The position numbers were made by a program, and so were the translations under genes. From Saccharomycopsis fibuligera x Saccharomycopsis cf. fibuligera (Eukaryota > Ascomycota > Saccharomycetes > Ascoideales > Saccharomycopsidaceae), in NCBI GenBank assembly GCA_001936135.1, contig CP012815.1:620001-684000 (forward strand): 64,000 nt of DNA. Direction: 5' to 3'. Under the pieces are notes generated by a model, which saw only the letters and a program-made list of their open reading frames with translations, was not told where the DNA came from and searched no databases. Each line of letters starts with the position of its first letter. Within the stretch, counting starts at the first letter, position 1. Shown here piece by piece: positions 21,367-31,314 of this stretch.

Positions 21367-22782
21367 CTAAAAATCACTAAAATACTGTGCATATGGATCT
21401 TCACCCGTTACCCCATAATCCAATTCGCCCTCTGGATAATAATCAAACAAACTAGAATCACCTACTCCAGCAGCCACCGGTGGTTCATATGGAGTAACGA
21501 TATCCTTAGCATAAAGTTTGTCCCAAACCACTTCTTGAAACCAAACATGATCTTTAATATCTTGGGCACCATTTTGTAAGTTACCCAAACGTCTAGTCAA
21601 ATCTGGAGTTATCAATTTAGTCAATAAATCCACTGAAGCTGGTTCCAAAAATGGTGGGTAATGCACTTTGCTTTGAAGAATTTTTTCGTATGTTTTTATT
21701 GGCTGCTTATCGTAAAATGGCGTGTAGCCGGTCAACATTTCGAAAATCAAAATTCCCAAAGACCACCAATCCACTGATTTATTGTATGGTTTGGCGGTAA
21801 TGACTTCTGGAGCAATATAATCAGGAGTACCACAAAGGGTCCAAGTGTAAAAAGCCACTTCTTTGGCAAACCCGAAATCGGTGATTTTGATATGTCCATA
21901 CCTATCAATCAAAATATTTTCTGGTTTTAAATCTCTGTAAATGATGTTATGTGAGTGCAAATAGTCCAATGCAAGTAACACTTCAGCACTATAAAATTTG
22001 GCTACTGGGTTAGGAAATCTTTTGGATTTTCTCAATAATGAAAACAATTCCCCACCTTCAATGTAGTCCATAACCATAAATAAATTTTTCGAATCTTGGA
22101 AAGTGCCCCACATTCTAATCACAAATGGGTGATCAATCAATTTTAGCATTTTTCTTTCGTCATTAGTATGCTCAACTTGCTTCATCTTAATAACTTGTGC
22201 TTTTTTCAATACTTTTATAGCATAATATCTACCGTTATGCACCGATCTGACCAAGTGAACTCTGCCGAATGAGCCGGTGCCCAAAGTTCTCATTATCTGG
22301 AAATCTCTAAGTGCGTATTTGCCCTTGGAAACAGTTGATTTTTTTGGCAAAAATGACATGAGGGCGGTATTATTGTTAGCTTGTAATTGCTGTTGTTGTC
22401 TTAGCTTGGCTTGAGCTTGCAATTCCTCATAAGTAGGAATACGAGGAATGTCTATTGCCGGTTGTGATTGTGGTTGTGGTTGTGCCTGAGGTTGAGATTG
22501 AACTTGATGAGGTTGGGGTTGCTGCTGATGCTGCTGATGCTGCTGATGCTGCTGCTGATCTTGAGCGGATACATGATTTTGTGGACTTATTTGTTGTTGG
22601 CCTATGGCTTGGACTGGGATTTGGCCATAAATCTGAGTCTGAGGCTGCTGTTGTTGATAGAGCTGCTGTTGTTGTTGTTGTTGTTGTTGTTGCTGCTGCT
22701 GCTGCTGCTGTTGTTGTTGTTGTTGTTGTGGAGGTTGCTGCTGACCTTGTTCGGCGCTAAATCCCTGAGGCTGGTAGTTCAT
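21367..22782 (-). CDS. TPK2: TPK2, cAMP-dependent protein kinase catalytic subunit
   Basis: 471 residues. The N-terminal 155 residues are a polyglutamine/proline/histidine region with an uninterrupted run of more than 20 Gln. The AGC kinase domain starts about 160: GTGSFGRV loop, catalytic Lys190 in [15 protein letters not shown] with Asp284, DFG from 302, and activation-loop Thr315 in [15 protein letters not shown]. The AGC C-tail ends FSDF, the PKA-type FxxF hydrophobic cap. PKA relays cAMP-Ras signalling to growth, stress and filamentation programmes. Choice of TPK2 rather than TPK1 rests on the [10 protein letters not shown] loop and is less certain than the family call. The upstream neighbour RPB9 is unrelated. 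Confidence 0.85.
   Translation of the reverse strand: MNYQPQGFSAEQGQQQPPQQQQQQQQQQQQQQQQQQQQQQLYQQQQPQTQIYGQIPVQAIGQQQISPQNHVSAQDQQQHQQHQQHQQQPQPHQVQSQPQAQPQPQSQPAIDIPRIPTYEELQAQAKLRQQQQLQANNNTALMSFLPKKSTVSKGKYALRDFQIMRTLGTGSFGRVHLVRSVHNGRYYAIKVLKKAQVIKMKQVEHTNDERKMLKLIDHPFVIRMWGTFQDSKNLFMVMDYIEGGELFSLLRKSKRFPNPVAKFYSAEVLLALDYLHSHNIIYRDLKPENILIDRYGHIKITDFGFAKEVAFYTWTLCGTPDYIAPEVITAKPYNKSVDWWSLGILIFEMLTGYTPFYDKQPIKTYEKILQSKVHYPPFLEPASVDLLTKLITPDLTRRLGNLQNGAQDIKDHVWFQEVVWDKLYAKDIVTPYEPPVAAGVGDSSLFDYYPEGELDYGVTGEDPYAQYFSDF
22580..22745 (-). repeat. CAA/CAG repeat encoding the TPK2 polyglutamine tract
   Basis: Mixed CAA and CAG trinucleotides in phase on the minus strand, densest at about 22665-22730. 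It is length-variable in principle, and mirror frames on the plus strand read as poly-Leu or poly-Val artefacts. Confidence 0.85.
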
Positions 22783-23397
22783 AGTGGCGTAGGTTATATA
22801 TGTTATTTGGCTTGTTACCGAAAGAATAAGGCTAAATCTAGACTATTAAGACCCAATTGGCTTTGGCGGGACAGTTTTTGCAACAAGCGCTGGGATTGAG
22901 ATGGGCTGGCAAGGGAGGTTGCTTTGGCAGCTTGCTCAGGCTGGGAGTGTTTAATACCGGAGAAATGACAACTGACTGCTGCCTAGGGGATGGAAGATAG
23001 TTGGAAAAAAGAGCTATGAGCAGCACCGAGGCAGAATTGTACGAGAAGGAACGTGGTAAAGACAAATGTACGAGGTTATAGGGAGCAGGAAGAGGAATTG
23101 AGGCAGTTGCGAGCTTTGGACAGTGCACTTGGGCTGGTGATGGGTGGAAGACAGCAGAGCAAAAGGAGTGACAGTGGATGCCGCTATAGTGCGGTGTGCT
23201 AGCAGCAGTGAATTTCATCTGGGCTCAAAGCGCACAAACCCGGGGCTGCTAACCAGAGTGAAACGAGACCGATACGGAGCACCACGCTATAGCTACACAC
23301 ACTACACTAAACTAAACAAAACACAGACGGTTAAATACATACAATACAATATATTACAACATCGCCATCCTATCACTAGTATACCTATAATGCCACT
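22783..23397. other. TPK2 promoter and RPB9 3' flank, GC-richer
   Basis: 615 bp that are noticeably GC-richer than most intergenic DNA here, continuous with the GC-rich RPB9 gene. No specific element is recognised. Confidence 0.5.
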
Positions 23398-23833
23398 TCA
23401 CACGCCCTTGAAGGTCTTGCTGCAGTTGAGGCACACGTAAAACAACACCATACTGGTGTCCTTCCGCCGGATCTGGGACTGAAAGAACACACAATTCGCG
23501 GCGTGGCAGTAGGGACACTCCTTGTCGGTTCGTGGCAAGGTGGGATCCGCCCCAATGTCCTGCACCACCCCAGCTGTCTCTCCCATGTCGGCCTTCAACT
23601 CGTGGCGGTAGACCTTGGGGTCATCAGCCAACTCTGTGTAGTTGCAGTTCCGGCACGAGAAGAGAAGCTTGCTCTGCTCCTTGTACTCCTTTGGATACAA
23701 CATATTGTTGCTGGCGGTTGTTAGTACTCATGGGGACTATTTATTGGATTTATATCATATAATAGATAGAACTTGATTGTCAGTTCAAAAAGGATACCAC
23801 TCACCATTGAACGCAGAACTTGAACGACGTCAT
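23398..23833 (-). CDS. RPB9: RPB9, RNA polymerase II subunit B12.6 (two exons)
   Basis: Exon 1 is 23805-23833 (MTSFKFCVQ plus two bases) and exon 2 is 23398-23710, giving 113 residues. Rpb9 is the zinc-ribbon subunit at the jaw of Pol II that affects start-site choice, elongation and proofreading with TFIIS. The first zinc ribbon uses C7 and C10 (FCVQC) with the later pair in FSCRNC. The second uses ECPYC and YVCLNC, and [14 protein letters not shown] and [10 protein letters not shown] are hallmark stretches. It lacks the extra tail of S. cerevisiae Rpb9 (122 aa). The intron splits the codon of C10. Codon use is strikingly GC-rich at third positions (CGG, CTC, GTG, GCC), unlike all neighbours. 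Confidence 0.95.
23711..23804 (-). other. RPB9 intron, 94 nt
   Basis: It starts GTGAGT at 23804, has a perfect TACTAAC at 23720-23726 only nine bases from the CAG acceptor, and ends at 23711. Phase 2, inside the codon of the first zinc-knuckle cysteine C10. Confidence 0.92.
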
Positions 23834-24297
23834 TTTCTTTCGCCTCGGATATTATAGAACCTGTGCTTTGAGTTGAGAGTTGACTGGCCTTGAGGCTATT
23901 GTGCTGGTACTGCTCGTGCTGCTTGTGCTGCTTCCTTGACTGTGTGTGCTCAGTGTACTACTTCAAGTCTTTCTAATTACTGCAACGCCATCGGCGCCTA
24001 AAGCTGTTTTTCTTAGCGACTTGTTTAGTTTTTCAATTTTCCTAATATTCATATCACGTGCTATATATTACCCTGACCTGTATATACAGACAGGCTGCCA
24101 CTGTTGCAATCTGAAAAAAATCGTCAAAGGGCCTCAATGCTAAAAAATAAAAAAAAATTCTTCGTGAAGTGAAAATTGATTCAATTCAGGCCGTGGTGTA
24201 TCTGTTTCCAGCTCAAGGACTATTTCTGTTTGTCAGCCAAAACTCAGTAAATCAAGACAAGACAAAACAAAACAAACCAAATCAATAAATATTCAAA
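23834..24297. other. Divergent promoter region RPB9/MNP1
   Basis: 464 bp between two head-to-head genes. The RPB9 side is GC-richer and the MNP1 side ends in an A-rich leader. No named element is recognised. Confidence 0.5.
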
Positions 24298-25010
24298 ATG
24301 TACAGTGCTGTCCGTATATCATCCAGAAACGCTAGAGTCTTTGCTTCAAGGTACGTTTTTTTTCCCAACCTATCGTCGTCATTAAATGTGTTTTTTATCA
24401 TGGGCATTATGATGCAACTTCACAATATGCCAAGACGGACACTTTCAAAAATCACAAAAATCGTCAAACCAATATAAAATAGTCAATACTAACTTATCTA
24501 AATAGACTCCCAGCATACAGACCAGCTTTGGTGCGCTTGAACTCCACTGCTGCCCCAGCCGCCGATGCTGCCAAAGATGCTGCTGCTGCCCCAGTTGACC
24601 CAAAGATCTCCACCATTGTTGACCAAATTTCCAAGCTTACTCTTTTGGAAACCTCTTCTTTGATAACTGAGTTGAAGTCCAAATTGAACATCCCAGATAT
24701 TTCTTTCCCAGTTGGTGGTGCTGCTGCTCCAGGTGCCGCTGCCGCTGCCCCAGCTGCTGAAGAAGCTGCTGAAGCTGAAGAAAAGCCAGAAGAAAAAACT
24801 ATCTTTAACATCAAATTGGATAGTTTTGATGCCAAGAGTAAACCAAAGATCATCAAAGAAGTGAAGGGTTTGTTAGACTTGTCTCTTGTTGAAAGTAAGA
24901 AATTCGTTGAAGCTGCTCCAAAGGTTTTGAAAGAAAATGTTGCTAAGGAAGATGCTGAAAAAATCAAGAAAACTCTTGAAGCCTTGGGTGCTAAGGTTTC
25001 TCTTGAGTAA
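24298..25010 (+). CDS. MNP1: MNP1, mitochondrial ribosomal protein L7/L12 (two exons)
   Basis: Exon 1 is 24298-24350 (MYSAVRISSRNARVFAS plus two bases) and exon 2 is 24506-25010, joining to 185 residues. It is the mitochondrial homologue of bacterial L7/L12, the stalk protein that recruits translation GTPases. Residues 1 to about 30 are an Arg/Ser/Ala presequence. The N-terminal dimerisation segment (KISTIVDQISKLTLLETSSLI) is followed by an Ala/Pro/Gly/Glu hinge and the C-terminal domain (EKTIFNIKLDSFDAKSKPKIIKEVKGLLDL to AKVSLE at the end). The exon 1 codons are needed to complete the presequence and give a true ATG. A Puf3-type site follows the stop. Confidence 0.95.
24351..24505 (+). other. 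MNP1 intron, 155 nt
   Basis: It starts GTACGT at 24351, has a perfect TACTAAC branch point at 24487-24493 and ends AATAG at 24505. Phase 2, in the presequence. Confidence 0.93.
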
Positions 25011-26598
25011 ACTATTTAAACAATCTAAAATTATAAAAATTTTAAAACGAAGGCTTTGGTTTGGCTCTGTTAATTCCTTTTCATAATATTCTTTGTTTTT
25101 GTTGATTTCACCATCACTCCTGTATATATATTATAAACGAGATGACTTTTTTTTACGGTTGCTTTTGACAAGAGAAAAAAGGGGGGCAATTTTGTAGATT
25201 TATCTGCAGAGGTTTTATATAAATCATCGTATTCACCTTTTCAAAGTGCGGATTATCAAAAAGTGAGAAAGCTGACTTTGAATTATCTTTTCGTACCTTT
25301 ACTCACCAGCGGCTCAAGCAAAATTATCTAATTGAAGCTTCTGCACAAGATCCCAGGGCGTGATCCTACTCGCCTACCTAATATATTATTCATCACCCCG
25401 ACGGGAGTAACATGTTTCAGCCATTACCGACATCACGTTGAAGCAGATTTGGTATATCAAATCTAATTCTGAAAAGCTCATGTTCTCTCTCTCTCCAACT
25501 GCCGATGTTTACACTTTCTTTTTCGCACTATGTGCATATACAAATGCATTTGTATGTACGTATCATATTACATTGTATACGCCGGCATATACTGTTTATA
25601 CGAGTACAATAGCTTAACATTGACGCTCTTCATTTTTTTTTGTTTTCTTTGACTGTTACACACTTATGCGCTGTAGTATATTGGGTAGATTATAGAACAT
25701 ACAATGGATTTTAAAAGATCTGCTAAATGTCAATCGTTTGCCTGTTTGCTTTAATTTCTACATACCTTCCCTTCCGTAGCTGCTTTTTCTGTATACTTGT
25801 TGTTTATTTGATTTTCAGTTATTCCAGCCACCAATCTCACCTGCTACATCACCAATCTAATGAGTTAGGTGATAATAACTGAACTATACTGTGTATCTAC
25901 TATACAGATAAGTTGATAAAACCATATTTTTTATCGTCTATATAGGAATAAATAATTAAACTTGTGGGTGAAAAAGAACTTTATTATGATTATTGAAGAT
26001 TGAAGATATTCACCTCAATTCATTACGATGATATGATAAATTAGTAGTAACCGAGAAATTGAAGAATTTGGTAGTGTAAAGGAATATCGGAATCTTAAAA
26101 AAAAATCTATTAATAACTTAATGCAATTCTTTTGTAGTCAAACTTATGCATTATGGTATTTGGCTATATGACAGACTAGGCTATATTAGTGAACAATAAA
26201 TGGTATTCTGAAAAGAGGAATGGCGGTGTTTATTATAAAAAAGCTGAGACAAAGGCAAGTTTGAGAATATGCAGTCACTGTAAAAGAAAATTAAATTCAA
26301 GCTTTTTGCCCAAAAAGAAAAAGAAAGTAAAAAAAAAAAAAAAAAAAAAGAAAAGGAACATAATTAAAGGGGTTTAAATGAAATGACACGAAGAATGAAG
26401 AAAGATGAAGATTAAGGCGAAGATAAAAGATCAAATGCAAAAAAAAAAATAAAGTAACAAATGGAAAAGGAATAAAAAAAAAAAAAAAGCTCTGAAATGT
26501 AGAAGGACAGACATACGCTAAACTTGTTTGACCAAGTTGAGATGCCATCAAACTTCAAAGCCGCCAACAGCTTTACCTATATCCAATCAATTCACCAT
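25011..26598. other. Convergent 3' region between MNP1 and the 26.6-kb gene
   Basis: 1.6 kb of AT-rich DNA with A runs (for example about 26330-26349). Besides the Puf3-type site at 25121 nothing is recognised, and no supported gene was found. Confidence 0.55.
25121..25128 (+). promoter_or_regulatory. Puf3-type site (TGTATATA) in the MNP1 3' region
   Basis: TGTATATA lies 111 bases after the MNP1 stop and matches UGUAHAUA, the Puf3 motif of mitochondrial mRNAs. It continues into a short TATA run, so chance occurrence is possible. Confidence 0.4.
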
Positions 26599-29544
26599 TC
26601 AAAACCTCACTGTATTCCTCTTATTACCATCAAAATATCTACCTGAGTTAACCACCGGTTTGTTAAATTTCAGACTTCCATTATAGATCCCATCATTAAT
26701 ACCACCATTATTGTACGAGCCAAGATCATTACTGGAGTAATTGTTGCTTAAAAAGCTCGAGCCACTGACTGGACCTTTTTGTTGCTGATATTGTTGATGC
26801 TGCTGGTGCAACTGCTGGGCCTGTTGTTGTTGATATTGCAACATTGAAATTCTTCGGTGATTAGCAACTGCCCCAGTGATACTTCGTGTACCAGTACCAG
26901 TAACTGAAACGCCGCTGTGACCACCACCACTAATCATTCTACCACCAATAACAGACAGCGGCCTTGATCTTGTCTTAAGGAAACTATCATTGAGTTCGAG
27001 CCCGTTCAAAACATCATCATCATCATCCTCATTATCATTTTTGTAGTCTGTGTCTTTAACAAAATCAACAAACTCTTCAAAATTGGAAAAACTTGGATTC
27101 GGTGAAGATGTAATTTGAGCATTTGAGTAAACGTTATTATGACTCCTAGAAAGTTGAAATGAAGAATGACGATGAGAGCCGTTTGCTTTTCTATGCAGCA
27201 AGCCACTGTTATTTCTTGACGTAGCTCGCACTTTCAATTTTTCTAACGCTTCAAGTTTTTTCAATTGGTTCTTATGATTAGCAAATTGCTGTGGGTATTT
27301 ATTGGAGGCACTATTGCCACTACCATTATTTTTTGAATTTAAACTAGAATAGTCAAAATTTTTGGACATATCAATAAACATATCGTCATACTCATGATTA
27401 TTGCTCAATTTGCTGGTATTATGTAAACTTTCATCAAATCCTTCAATGTATGCGTCATTTTTGAATCCATTACCACTTACATGGCCATTGCCATGATGGC
27501 CATTTTCCGTAATATAATCATGTTTAGCCTTATTGTATGACGTTCCAGGGAATGAGCCTCTGTTGCCTGCTGTGTTATTATAATTTGTATCCTTATTGCC
27601 ATTCCTGGTTCCTCTTAGGCTGCCCATACGCAGGCTATTTTCTCTAGGAAATTCATTGAACGTTCTTGATCTTGGACGATTTAGTTTTCTGGAAGGACTA
27701 ACTATACTAGCTGCAGCATTGAATGACGTATCATGCAAGAGAGAATTATTTCTGCTATAAAATTTGGACGTATTCACAGAATCATGCACTGGAGAAATTA
27801 CTGGAGACCTGAACTGATACTGTGATATTGTGTTTCTTTGTTGTTGTCTTGAAAGGCTTGGATTATTACTGCCCATTTCTTTAAACAGGTCTAAAATAGG
27901 ACTAGCGTTTTCAAAATCTTGCACTGAATGTCGCGATCTGTTACCATCAGCCACCGGTGCTGTTGGATAATCAGCTAAAAAGCTTCTAGAACGATGACCG
28001 TTAATAAATGAACCATTATTGTTTTTGTAATTACTACTCAAAAATGAGCCATTGCCTTGATGTGACTTAACAAACGGTGAAGAAGATGTTACTCTCACAC
28101 CGCCTCCACCAGCAAAGCTCACGCCACTACTGCTTCGTCTCATACCAGCTACACCGCCTCCCTGTGAAGCTTCATCATCTGAAAATTCACTCTCTTCATC
28201 TGAAAGGGTATCGAAATTTCCCGAAAGAGGTTTACTGGTTTTGGAGCTAGCACGCGAATTTTCTGAAGCCACGGCGTTGGCGTTGACTGATTTCATATTA
28301 CTATTGCTCAAGTAAGCGGTGGAGGTGTGGCTCGCGCTTCTACTAATTGCCAGCCTATTATCAATACCACTGCTACTTCTAGAAAAACTATTTAGTCTTG
28401 TTTGACTATCATTTCCCGTTAAGCCAAGCCTCACATTAATTTTCTTATTTTTCAATGGCGAGCCAAGATAGCTGGAAGAGGAAGGTCTGCGACGATTGTA
28501 AGTAGCCAATGGTGATAATTTATCTGAGCTTTCATTATCGATATTGTCTAATAGTGGTGACATCAATATGCTTTTGTTGCCTACTGTACTGTGCTGGTGC
28601 TGATGCTGATGCTGATGCTGAAGAATATGATGATGCTGTGACTCTATTAAGCTGCTGTCATTGCTTTTTATTATGCTATTATTATTCTTGGCAATATAAT
28701 TATCACTTTGGTCTCTTTTGTTATATTGGAGAACAATGCTATCATTTTCAACAATGTTATTAAAATCGTCAAAATTTTCCTGACTGGTATCAATTTCAGC
28801 ACTGAGGGCGTTGATGTTACTGCGTCTATCAAAAGTATCATTTTGCACCAGGTCAGCAAAATTTGTTTCGTTATGATTTGCATCGGCGGTGTTCATTATC
28901 AAAGTGGAAAGAGAAGTGACAATTGCTTGAATTCTTTTAAAAAGTGACAAAGAAGCAACATCAATTAGAGATCTTTCTACAACATGGTTGCCTTCCGGAT
29001 CTGTTGGAATCTTGATTGGAACCTGGAACAAATCAAATGCAGAAGCTAGAGCTTTCTCGATAGCGCTTTTTTGCTGAAAGGTGAGAGAGTTGGCTGATTG
29101 TAACAATTCAACTAACTCGTTTTCAAAAGACAAGATTTCTTTCGATCTATCTAATTGAGAGGGACACCGTTGGCCATTGTTCTTGTTATTGCTGCTGTTT
29201 ATTTTGTTGTTGTTCACCAATGCAGAGAAATTCATTAGGGGTATCTTAGGACTGTTTTGCGCGGACAAATTATGGATATAATTACTAGTTTTCGGATGAG
29301 GGCTCATTGAAGTAGAAGCAGCTTGTTTCTCTGGGGATGATCTGAATTCTAACTTACTGAGCTTCTTTTTAGTGGTTCTGTGTGCGGGTTGTGTTAGCGG
29401 ATCCAGCAGCACATGATGCGGGCCTGGCGGTTCCAGATGATATTGTGGCTGCTGGTGCTGGTTGTTATCAATAAAGCTAATATTACTGTTGTAAGCGAGG
29501 GTAGTGGAGGTGGAAGATGAAGGCTGGTGTTGCAACACCGACAT
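26599..29544 (-). CDS. Large Ser/Asn-rich protein of unknown function, 981 aa
   Basis: 981 residues from the first true ATG at 29544 (MSVLQHQPSSSTS; the frame reaches nine codons further without an ATG). Most of it is low-complexity Ser/Asn/His/Gln sequence. A compact, more hydrophobic segment around residues 135-215 (ENELVELLQSANSLTFQQKS, then KALASAFDLFQVPIKI and SLFKRIQAIVTSLSTLI) looks like a helical domain. Many sites fit basophilic kinases (RRPSSSS, RRSSSGVS, RSRTFNE, RHSSFQ, HRRISML), and several Ser-Pro sites are present. There are no membrane spans, zinc motifs or catalytic signatures. It resembles phosphoregulated cortical or signalling scaffolds in composition only. I do not recognise the family. 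Confidence 0.8.
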   Translation of the reverse strand: MSVLQHQPSSSTSTTLAYNSNISFIDNNQHQQPQYHLEPPGPHHVLLDPLTQPAHRTTKKKLSKLEFRSSPEKQAASTSMSPHPKTSNYIHNLSAQNSPKIPLMNFSALVNNNKINSSNNKNNGQRCPSQLDRSKEILSFENELVELLQSANSLTFQQKSAIEKALASAFDLFQVPIKIPTDPEGNHVVERSLIDVASLSLFKRIQAIVTSLSTLIMNTADANHNETNFADLVQNDTFDRRSNINALSAEIDTSQENFDDFNNIVENDSIVLQYNKRDQSDNYIAKNNNSIIKSNDSSLIESQHHHILQHQHQHQHQHSTVGNKSILMSPLLDNIDNESSDKLSPLATYNRRRPSSSSYLGSPLKNKKINVRLGLTGNDSQTRLNSFSRSSSGIDNRLAISRSASHTSTAYLSNSNMKSVNANAVASENSRASSKTSKPLSGNFDTLSDEESEFSDDEASQGGGVAGMRRSSSGVSFAGGGGVRVTSSSPFVKSHQGNGSFLSSNYKNNNGSFINGHRSRSFLADYPTAPVADGNRSRHSVQDFENASPILDLFKEMGSNNPSLSRQQQRNTISQYQFRSPVISPVHDSVNTSKFYSRNNSLLHDTSFNAAASIVSPSRKLNRPRSRTFNEFPRENSLRMGSLRGTRNGNKDTNYNNTAGNRGSFPGTSYNKAKHDYITENGHHGNGHVSGNGFKNDAYIEGFDESLHNTSKLSNNHEYDDMFIDMSKNFDYSSLNSKNNGSGNSASNKYPQQFANHKNQLKKLEALEKLKVRATSRNNSGLLHRKANGSHRHSSFQLSRSHNNVYSNAQITSSPNPSFSNFEEFVDFVKDTDYKNDNEDDDDDVLNGLELNDSFLKTRSRPLSVIGGRMISGGGHSGVSVTGTGTRSITGAVANHRRISMLQYQQQQAQQLHQQHQQYQQQKGPVSGSSFLSNNYSSNDLGSYNNGGINDGIYNGSLKFNKPVVNSGRYFDGNKRNTVRF

Positions 29545-29795
29545 GTTGATATTTAGGAGGAATGTTGACAACCTGTCACGGCGCTAAATGGCTATTACTT
29601 GCCGTGTATGGATCTATGACTTTGGGTCTGGGTACTCGGTGCTTTTAAGTGTTAATTTGTTGGCGACAGCGTGGCAAATTGTTTCTTGGACATAGCTAGT
29701 GCTGCTTTGGAATGCCCTGGGACAGTACTGGTCGTAACGGCTGTGGTGAAGTGCTCTGATTTGATTTGGGCTTCGCAGTCTCACAAACACCAAAA

Positions 29796-29796
<1 letters not shown>

Positions 29797-29827
<31 letters not shown>
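29797..29827. repeat. Poly-A tract, 31 bp
   Basis: Uninterrupted run of A on the plus strand, about 250 bases upstream of the 981-aa protein gene. Confidence 0.9.
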
Positions 29828-29832
<5 letters not shown>

Positions 29833-31173
29833 AAAAATAATATTTTGGAAATGCAATTGAATGCGTGTATATGTGTGTTTGTGTTATACACTCGCATAAT
29901 ACTACGTCGGACAGTTTACCCAATATTTCGTATCTTCTCATCAATACTACCAATGGATTTAAACACAATCAGCACAGATTTCAAGCAACTTCAGCCGAAT
30001 GCCCAGTTTTTTGCTTGTTTTTTTTTCAAACTCATGTTTTGTAAGTAGTGGTCATTTTATAGCTGAGTTTTAGTCTGGCTCTGCAACTGCCTAACTGTGG
30101 GAAAAGCCTCTGCAGTAGCTGATGGCAGAGCAGCACAAGTTAACAGACGGATCTACTGTCAAATTCAGTAAAGTTGATATGAATATCATCATCACGAACT
30201 CAAAAGAAAAAAAGAAAAAGAAAAGAGAAAAAGTCTTGATAAAACAGTTACACCATCAACGCCATTAACATAGCGCAACATTATCTGCTGCAATATAATG
30301 AACGAAGCACAAGTTTTCTGTGACTGCTCTGTGACCAACCCTAGCTTCTGGCCATGCCGATCTGCCATCTTCCCCGTTTTCCTTGTCTCATAAGCCAACG
30401 GATCTGCCTCATGAAGCTTGATTAATTGGTCTTCACTTGAGTGAATTAGGGAGTTCACTTGCGCTCATTTGTCCGATTTGTCCGTTTTCCCCCTACGTAC
30501 TGGGACAGTATAGTATACTACTGGCAGTGGTTAGAAATAACAAAATTTGCAAACTTATGCGCCAACAGTAATATGTTCAGGCGATTATGGTAAAGGAGTT
30601 CCTCTGTTTTGCACTGGGATACTTTGCGTCCTTGTTCTACAAGAGTGGCCAATAAAAACTGTCAGTGAGCTTATTTACCTTTTCTCGTCACTTTTCCAGT
30701 TTCAAGGGACTGCTCTTGCTGTTGACTGTTTTCCCAGACTCTAAATCTCTTTTCGCTCCGCCCTGATCCCCGCTGTCTATATAACAAGCCCAACCAGACT
30801 GCTGTCTGCTTCTTAATAAGCCACTCTACTGATCACAATGGCCACTTGGTTAGTTATTTGTTTTACTTTACTGCACTGCGCAGGGCAGATTGTCGTTGCT
30901 CGCTGCTGTAATCGTTGACTGTTAATTGAACTTGCCGCTAGTCTCTTATATAACATACAGTAGCATATAATAATGTACAGTAGCTTTCACTACTCAGTGT
31001 CTGATTAATGCACGTTTCAGTGGGCGCGTAACTGCCTTTATGGTCTTTCATTACTCCAGGGCCATTTTGCTGCTACCATGATACCTTATTTCGCTATAGT
31101 TTACTATAGCACATGAGCAGGAAAGTAAAGATACTTTGCCACTAACTCACTGGGCGCTTACAAGGGCAGATAT

Positions 31174-31176
<3 letters not shown>

Positions 31177-31207
<31 letters not shown>
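31177..31207. repeat. (AT)n microsatellite
   Basis: 31 bases of alternating A and T about 110 bases upstream of the glucanase ATG. It may double as its TATA region. Confidence 0.85.
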
Positions 31208-31210
<3 letters not shown>

Positions 31211-31314
31211 AAATCGCCCCTCTCCCCCCAAAATTCATTTTTTTGTCTCTTTGCTTCTTTCCTTTACATATCCTAGATATTATCACTACAGCAACAACAA
31301 CAGTCTCCCACACG

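Larger units (their letters stand above)
29545..31314. other. 1.8-kb divergent promoter region with poly-A and (AT)n
   Basis: Lies between two divergent genes. It contains a 31-bp poly-A tract at 29797-29827, moderately GC-richer DNA at about 30050-31100 and an (AT)n run at 31177-31207 near the glucanase start. No gene is supported. Confidence 0.55.

Noticed and set aside
22455-22899. Poly-Leu and poly-Val frames opposite TPK2
   Set aside because: Mirror reading of the CAA/CAG glutamine repeat.
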